A stretch of DNA of 64,000 nucleotides from Alphaproteobacteria bacterium (GTDB taxonomy: Bacteria > Myxococcota_A > UBA796 > GCA-2862545), in assembly GCA_020632915.1 (NCBI GenBank), contig JACKEP010000023.1, forward strand, positions 1 through 64,000. Direction: 5' to 3'. A program made the position numbers and the translations under genes. How positions within the stretch are numbered: position 1 is the stretch's first letter; every line of letters starts with the position of its first letter. The notes beneath the pieces were generated by a model. It was given only the letters and a program-made list of their open reading frames with translations, was not told the origin of the DNA and did not search any database. Below, one piece after another: positions 60,769-64,000 of this stretch.

Positions 60769-62499
60769 ATGGCCCGTCGAGCGTGGCCCGCGGTGGCCGC
60801 CGGTCTGGCGCTGGCGTGCGTGTCGACCGATCCGGTCGAGGCGTTGCGCGGTCGCTTCGTCCCGCTCCCGGTCAGCGGCGGCACGCTCGCTGCGGCCGAC
60901 GACGTCGTGTGGGCGGCGGTGCCCGACGCCGACGCCGTGGTGGCCGTGCGCGTGGTGGACGGCGCGCTCGTTCCGGTGCGCACCCACCTCCTGCCCGCGG
61001 GTGCGCGACCGGGGCGGATCGTCGCCACCGCCGACGGCGCGTACGTCACCCTGCGGGGCACGGGCGAGGTGGCGCAGGTGACGGGGTCCCGCGTCCGCCG
61101 CGCTGCGGTGTGCGCGGGTCCGATGGGGCTCGCGCGCGACGGCGACGACCTGTGGGTGGCCTGCGAGGACGGCGCGCTGGTGCGGGTCGACGGAGGCTCC
61201 CTGGCGGTCCTGGCGCGGCGGCAGCTGGACGGTGACCTCCGGGACGTCGTCGTGGCCGGCGCCGCCGTGTGGGTGTCGCGCCTGCGGGACGCCGCCGTGG
61301 TGCGCGTGGACCCCGACGCCGACAGCGTCGACGTCCTGCGTCCCCCTGACCTGCCAGGGCGCGCACCGGACGTCGGCTGGCGGCTGGTGCGTGATGGCGA
61401 CGCCGTCGTGCTCGCCCACCAGCGCGCGGTCACCGAGCGCGTGGACCTCGTGGGCGCCGACGCGTTCGGCACGCCGGCCTACGGCGGGCGGTCCTGCGAC
61501 GCGGTCGTCGGCACGGCGCTGACCTGGTTCCCGCTGGACGGCAGCGCGCCGCGCACCTCGGGCCCGCTGAACAAGTCGGTGCTGCCGGTCGATCTGGTGG
61601 TCGACGGCGATGCGCGGTGGCTCGTGGCGGCCGGCGCCACGGGGCTGTCGGACGTGGCCCTGGGCCTGCTCGACGCGGTCCCCGACGTCGACGCAGGCTG
61701 CGCCACGCTGCCCGGGCTGACGTGGTCGGGACTCACCGGGGACGCAGGGGGGCGCGTCGTGGCCGCGGCCGCCACGCCGGCGGGGCTGGTCGTGCAGACG
61801 CAGGCGCCGGCGGCGCTGGTGCTCACCGACGGTCCCCGCGTGCTCGACCGGATGATGCTCCAGGACGACGACGCGGCGGCGGACGGGGTCGACGCCTTCC
61901 ACGCCGCGACCTCCGGCACGCTCGCCTGCGCGTCGTGCCACCCCGAGGGACGCGAGGACGGCCGCGCGTGGCGCTTCCTCACGATCGACGGGGCCGTGCG
62001 GCGGCGCACCCAGTCCCTGGCTGGCGGGGGCGTGGCCGACACCGCACCGTTCCACTGGCAGGGCGAGCTCGCCGACCTCGACGCCCTGCTCGACGACACA
62101 CGCGTCGCCCGCATGGGCATGGCGCGGCAGGCAGGGGACGTCGCAGGCCTCACGGCCCTGCTCGACCACATCCCGGCCGCGGTGGGGCCTGCGAGGGCGT
62201 CGGACGACGCCGTGCGTCGCGGCGCGGCCGTGTTCGACGCCGCGGGTTGTGCGACGTGCCACGCGGGCGAGGCGGCCACCGACGGCCTCGTCCACGACGT
62301 CGGCACCACCGACGAGGGCCGGCCCGCGGCGTTCGCCACACCCACCCTCCGCGGGCTGGCTGCGCGCGGTCCGTGGATGCACGACGGCTGCGCCACCACG
62401 CTGGCCGATCGGTTCACGCTGACGTGCGGCGGCACGGCCCACGGGGAGGTCGCTGCCGCCGACGTGCCGGCGCTGGTGGCGTGGCTGTCGACGCTGTGA
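60769..62499 (+). CDS. Propeller plus dihaem cytochrome c lipoprotein
   Basis: A 576-residue lipoprotein (signal AAGLALACVSTD). Residues 30-350 are beta repeats of the WVAVPD-, WVACEDG-, WVSRLRD-type, resembling a YVTN/NHL propeller. The C-terminal 220 residues hold two c-type haem motifs, CASCH and CATCH, as in dihaem cytochrome c peroxidase/MauG-like proteins. The domain order suggests a surface or periplasmic electron-transfer protein, possibly a peroxidase. ATG 60769 follows two bases after the small lipoprotein stop. Confidence 0.88.
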   Translation: MARRAWPAVAAGLALACVSTDPVEALRGRFVPLPVSGGTLAAADDVVWAAVPDADAVVAVRVVDGALVPVRTHLLPAGARPGRIVATADGAYVTLRGTGEVAQVTGSRVRRAAVCAGPMGLARDGDDLWVACEDGALVRVDGGSLAVLARRQLDGDLRDVVVAGAAVWVSRLRDAAVVRVDPDADSVDVLRPPDLPGRAPDVGWRLVRDGDAVVLAHQRAVTERVDLVGADAFGTPAYGGRSCDAVVGTALTWFPLDGSAPRTSGPLNKSVLPVDLVVDGDARWLVAAGATGLSDVALGLLDAVPDVDAGCATLPGLTWSGLTGDAGGRVVAAAATPAGLVVQTQAPAALVLTDGPRVLDRMMLQDDDAAADGVDAFHAATSGTLACASCHPEGREDGRAWRFLTIDGAVRRRTQSLAGGGVADTAPFHWQGELADLDALLDDTRVARMGMARQAGDVAGLTALLDHIPAAVGPARASDDAVRRGAAVFDAAGCATCHAGEAATDGLVHDVGTTDEGRPAAFATPTLRGLAARGPWMHDGCATTLADRFTLTCGGTAHGEVAAADVPALVAWLSTL

Positions 62500-62578
62500 G
62501 GGCTCCACCGCGTCGCACGGACTTCCTGGCCGTCGCCCCGCGGCAGGCGGTAGGGAGACGCCCCGACCCCGGATCGCG

Positions 62579-64000
62579 ATGACCGCTCCCGCCCTCGACG
62601 TGCTGCGCCAGGTGTTCGACCACGACGGCTTCCGCGGCGGTCAGGGCGAGGCCGTCGACGCCTTCCTCGCCGGGCGCGACGTCCAGGTGCTGCTGCCCAC
62701 CGGCGGCGGCAAGTCGGTCTGCTACCAGGTGCCCGCCATCGTCCGCGCGCGCTCGGGCGGCGGGGCCACCGTGGTGGTCAGCCCGCTCATCGCGCTGATG
62801 CAGGACCAGGTCGACGCCCTGCGCGACAAGGGCGTGGTCGCGGTGGCGCTGCACAGCCAGCTCGACCGGGAGGCGTGGGAGGCCGCGCGCCAGGAGCTGC
62901 GCCACGCCGCGCTCATCTACGTCAGCCCCGAGCGGCTCGCCCAGCCGGCGAACCGACGGCGCCTGGCCGAGGTGGGCATCGGCGCGGTCGCCATCGACGA
63001 GGCCCACTGCATCAGCCAGTGGGGCCACGACTTCCGGCCCGGCTACCTCGCCCTCGACGCGCTGGTCCGCGAGTGGAACGTGCCGGTCATGGCGCTGACG
63101 GCCACCGCCACACCGTCGGTCATGGCCGAGATCCGCGACCGGCTCGGCCTGCGCGACCCCGTGGTGGTCGCCGGCTCGTTCGCGCGTCCCAACCTTCGCT
63201 TCCACGTACAGCACGTCCAGGGCGACATCGCGCGCGACACCGAGGCGGCGGCGTGGCTCGACCGCCTCGGCCTGGGCCGCAAGGGCGCGGGGCGCGCCGT
63301 CCTCTACGCCGCCACCCGCAAGCGCGTGGTCGACGCGGCGAAGCGGCTCAAGGCGCTCGGCGTGTCCGTCGAGCACTACCACGCCGGTCGCTCGGCCTCG
63401 GCGCGCGCCAACGCCCAGCAGCGCTTCGCCGACGGCAGCCGGGCCGTGATGGTGGCCACAAACGCCTTCGGCATGGGCATCGACCACCCCGACGTGCGGC
63501 TCGTGCTCCACCTGCAAGCACCCGGCTCGCTGGAGGCCTACTACCAGGAGGCCGGGCGTGCCGGCCGCGACGGCGACGACGCCCACTGCGTGCTGCTCTA
63601 CAGCCACGCTGACGCGCGCACGCAGGCCAACCTCCGCGGCAAGACGCCCGCTCCGGGCGCCGAGGCCGGCTGGGCCGCCCTGCAGGACTACGCCTTCGGT
63701 GCCACGTGCCGGCAGGCCGCCCTGGAGACGTGGTTCACCGGACGTCCCGCGCCCACGTGCGGCACGTGCGACGCGTGCATCGACGGCGCCACGGTGAGCG
63801 ACGGCGTGCGGCAGGCCCGCGACGTGGCCGCCGCCCGCAAGGCCACGCGCGCCGCCAAGGCGAAGGCCGACGCCGCCGTCCAGCTCGACGCCGCCGCGCT
63901 CGACACGGTGGTCGCGTTCGTCGACGGCCTGCGCAAGCCCCTCGGCAAGCGCCTCGTGGCGCAGGGCCTGCGGGGGAGCAAGGCCGCCCCGGTCAAGCGC
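62579..64000 (+). CDS. recQ: RecQ-family ATP-dependent DNA helicase, 3' end outside the window
   Basis: At least 474 residues, running off the window end. It shows LLPTGGGKSVCYQ (Walker A), AIDEAHCISQWGHDFRPGY (DEAH box and RecQ aromatic loop), MALTATAT (motif III), GMGIDHPDVR and YYQEAGRAGRDG (motifs V and VI). The zinc-binding cysteines are in GATCRQAALETWF and CGTCDACIDG. The region after the zinc module is basic and Ala-rich; any HRDC domain would be beyond the window. ATG 62579 is the likely start, although no strong ribosome binding site is visible. It probably acts in replication-fork repair. Confidence 0.95.
   Translation, partial: MTAPALDVLRQVFDHDGFRGGQGEAVDAFLAGRDVQVLLPTGGGKSVCYQVPAIVRARSGGGATVVVSPLIALMQDQVDALRDKGVVAVALHSQLDREAWEAARQELRHAALIYVSPERLAQPANRRRLAEVGIGAVAIDEAHCISQWGHDFRPGYLALDALVREWNVPVMALTATATPSVMAEIRDRLGLRDPVVVAGSFARPNLRFHVQHVQGDIARDTEAAAWLDRLGLGRKGAGRAVLYAATRKRVVDAAKRLKALGVSVEHYHAGRSASARANAQQRFADGSRAVMVATNAFGMGIDHPDVRLVLHLQAPGSLEAYYQEAGRAGRDGDDAHCVLLYSHADARTQANLRGKTPAPGAEAGWAALQDYAFGATCRQAALETWFTGRPAPTCGTCDACIDGATVSDGVRQARDVAAARKATRAAKAKADAAVQLDAAALDTVVAFVDGLRKPLGKRLVAQGLRGSKAAPVKR

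Overview
The window is a chromosomal segment, very GC-rich (roughly 70% or more by eye), densely coded on both strands and with no gap over 300 bases. The gene content points to the Myxococcota (former Deltaproteobacteria). The signs are many secreted lipoproteins with Asp-Thr-Asp linkers, large FG-GAP/VCBS repeat proteins, several FHA-domain proteins, a subtilase with a MYXO-CTERM-like tail, and a sigma-54 activator of the NifA-like type. I see no rRNA, tRNA, CRISPR array, insertion sequence or prophage. The assignment is inference from content, not from a marker-gene search.

Layout. 1-2800: end of an unknown gene, a secreted protein, then the metabolic pair ribF-aroE. 2800-10450: a signalling/envelope block with two FHA proteins, a HEAT-like putative lipoprotein, a Ycf46-like AAA ATPase, two more lipoproteins and a polytopic membrane protein. 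10500-16900: a conserved housekeeping block rplU-rpmA-obgE, a secreted protein, rsfS-rlmH, then serA-serC and a DUF1292-like gene. 17000-31850: a 2160-residue NB-ARC/STAND-like protein with very long helical arms, a DUF1015 gene, a 951-residue FHA protein followed by a PP2C-type phosphatase, two secreted proteins, and an SPFH protein with two GYF_2-like repeats divergent from a small membrane protein.

31860-43440: a subtilase, a DUF1295 membrane enzyme, a protein with a C-terminal J domain, and a nitrogen-control module (a GAF/AAA+/Fis sigma-54 activator followed by amtB). Then come lipoproteins, a HAD phosphatase, a TVP38-family membrane protein, msrB and a quinone-oxidoreductase-like gene. 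43450-58400: a DUF2141 protein, a CobW-family metal GTPase, an FG-GAP lipoprotein, two unknown membrane-anchored proteins, DUF3052, a GNAT enzyme and two tandem 14-repeat FG-GAP paralogues. 58480-64000: a cupin, a lipoprotein with a possible barrel domain, a small lipoprotein, a propeller-plus-dihaem cytochrome lipoprotein, and recQ running off the window end.

The best-supported regulatory discovery is at 36791-36916. A sigma-54 (-24/-12) promoter in front of amtB has two upstream palindromes of the form CCTAC-N6-GTAGG, their centres 30 bp apart. The same palindrome lies directly before the start codon of the adjacent activator gene at 35242-35261. Read together, this is a self-regulated sigma-54 switch controlling ammonium uptake, with no glnK nearby. 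The most unusual protein is the giant NB-ARC-like coiled-coil protein at 17004-23486, which has Arg in place of the P-loop Lys.
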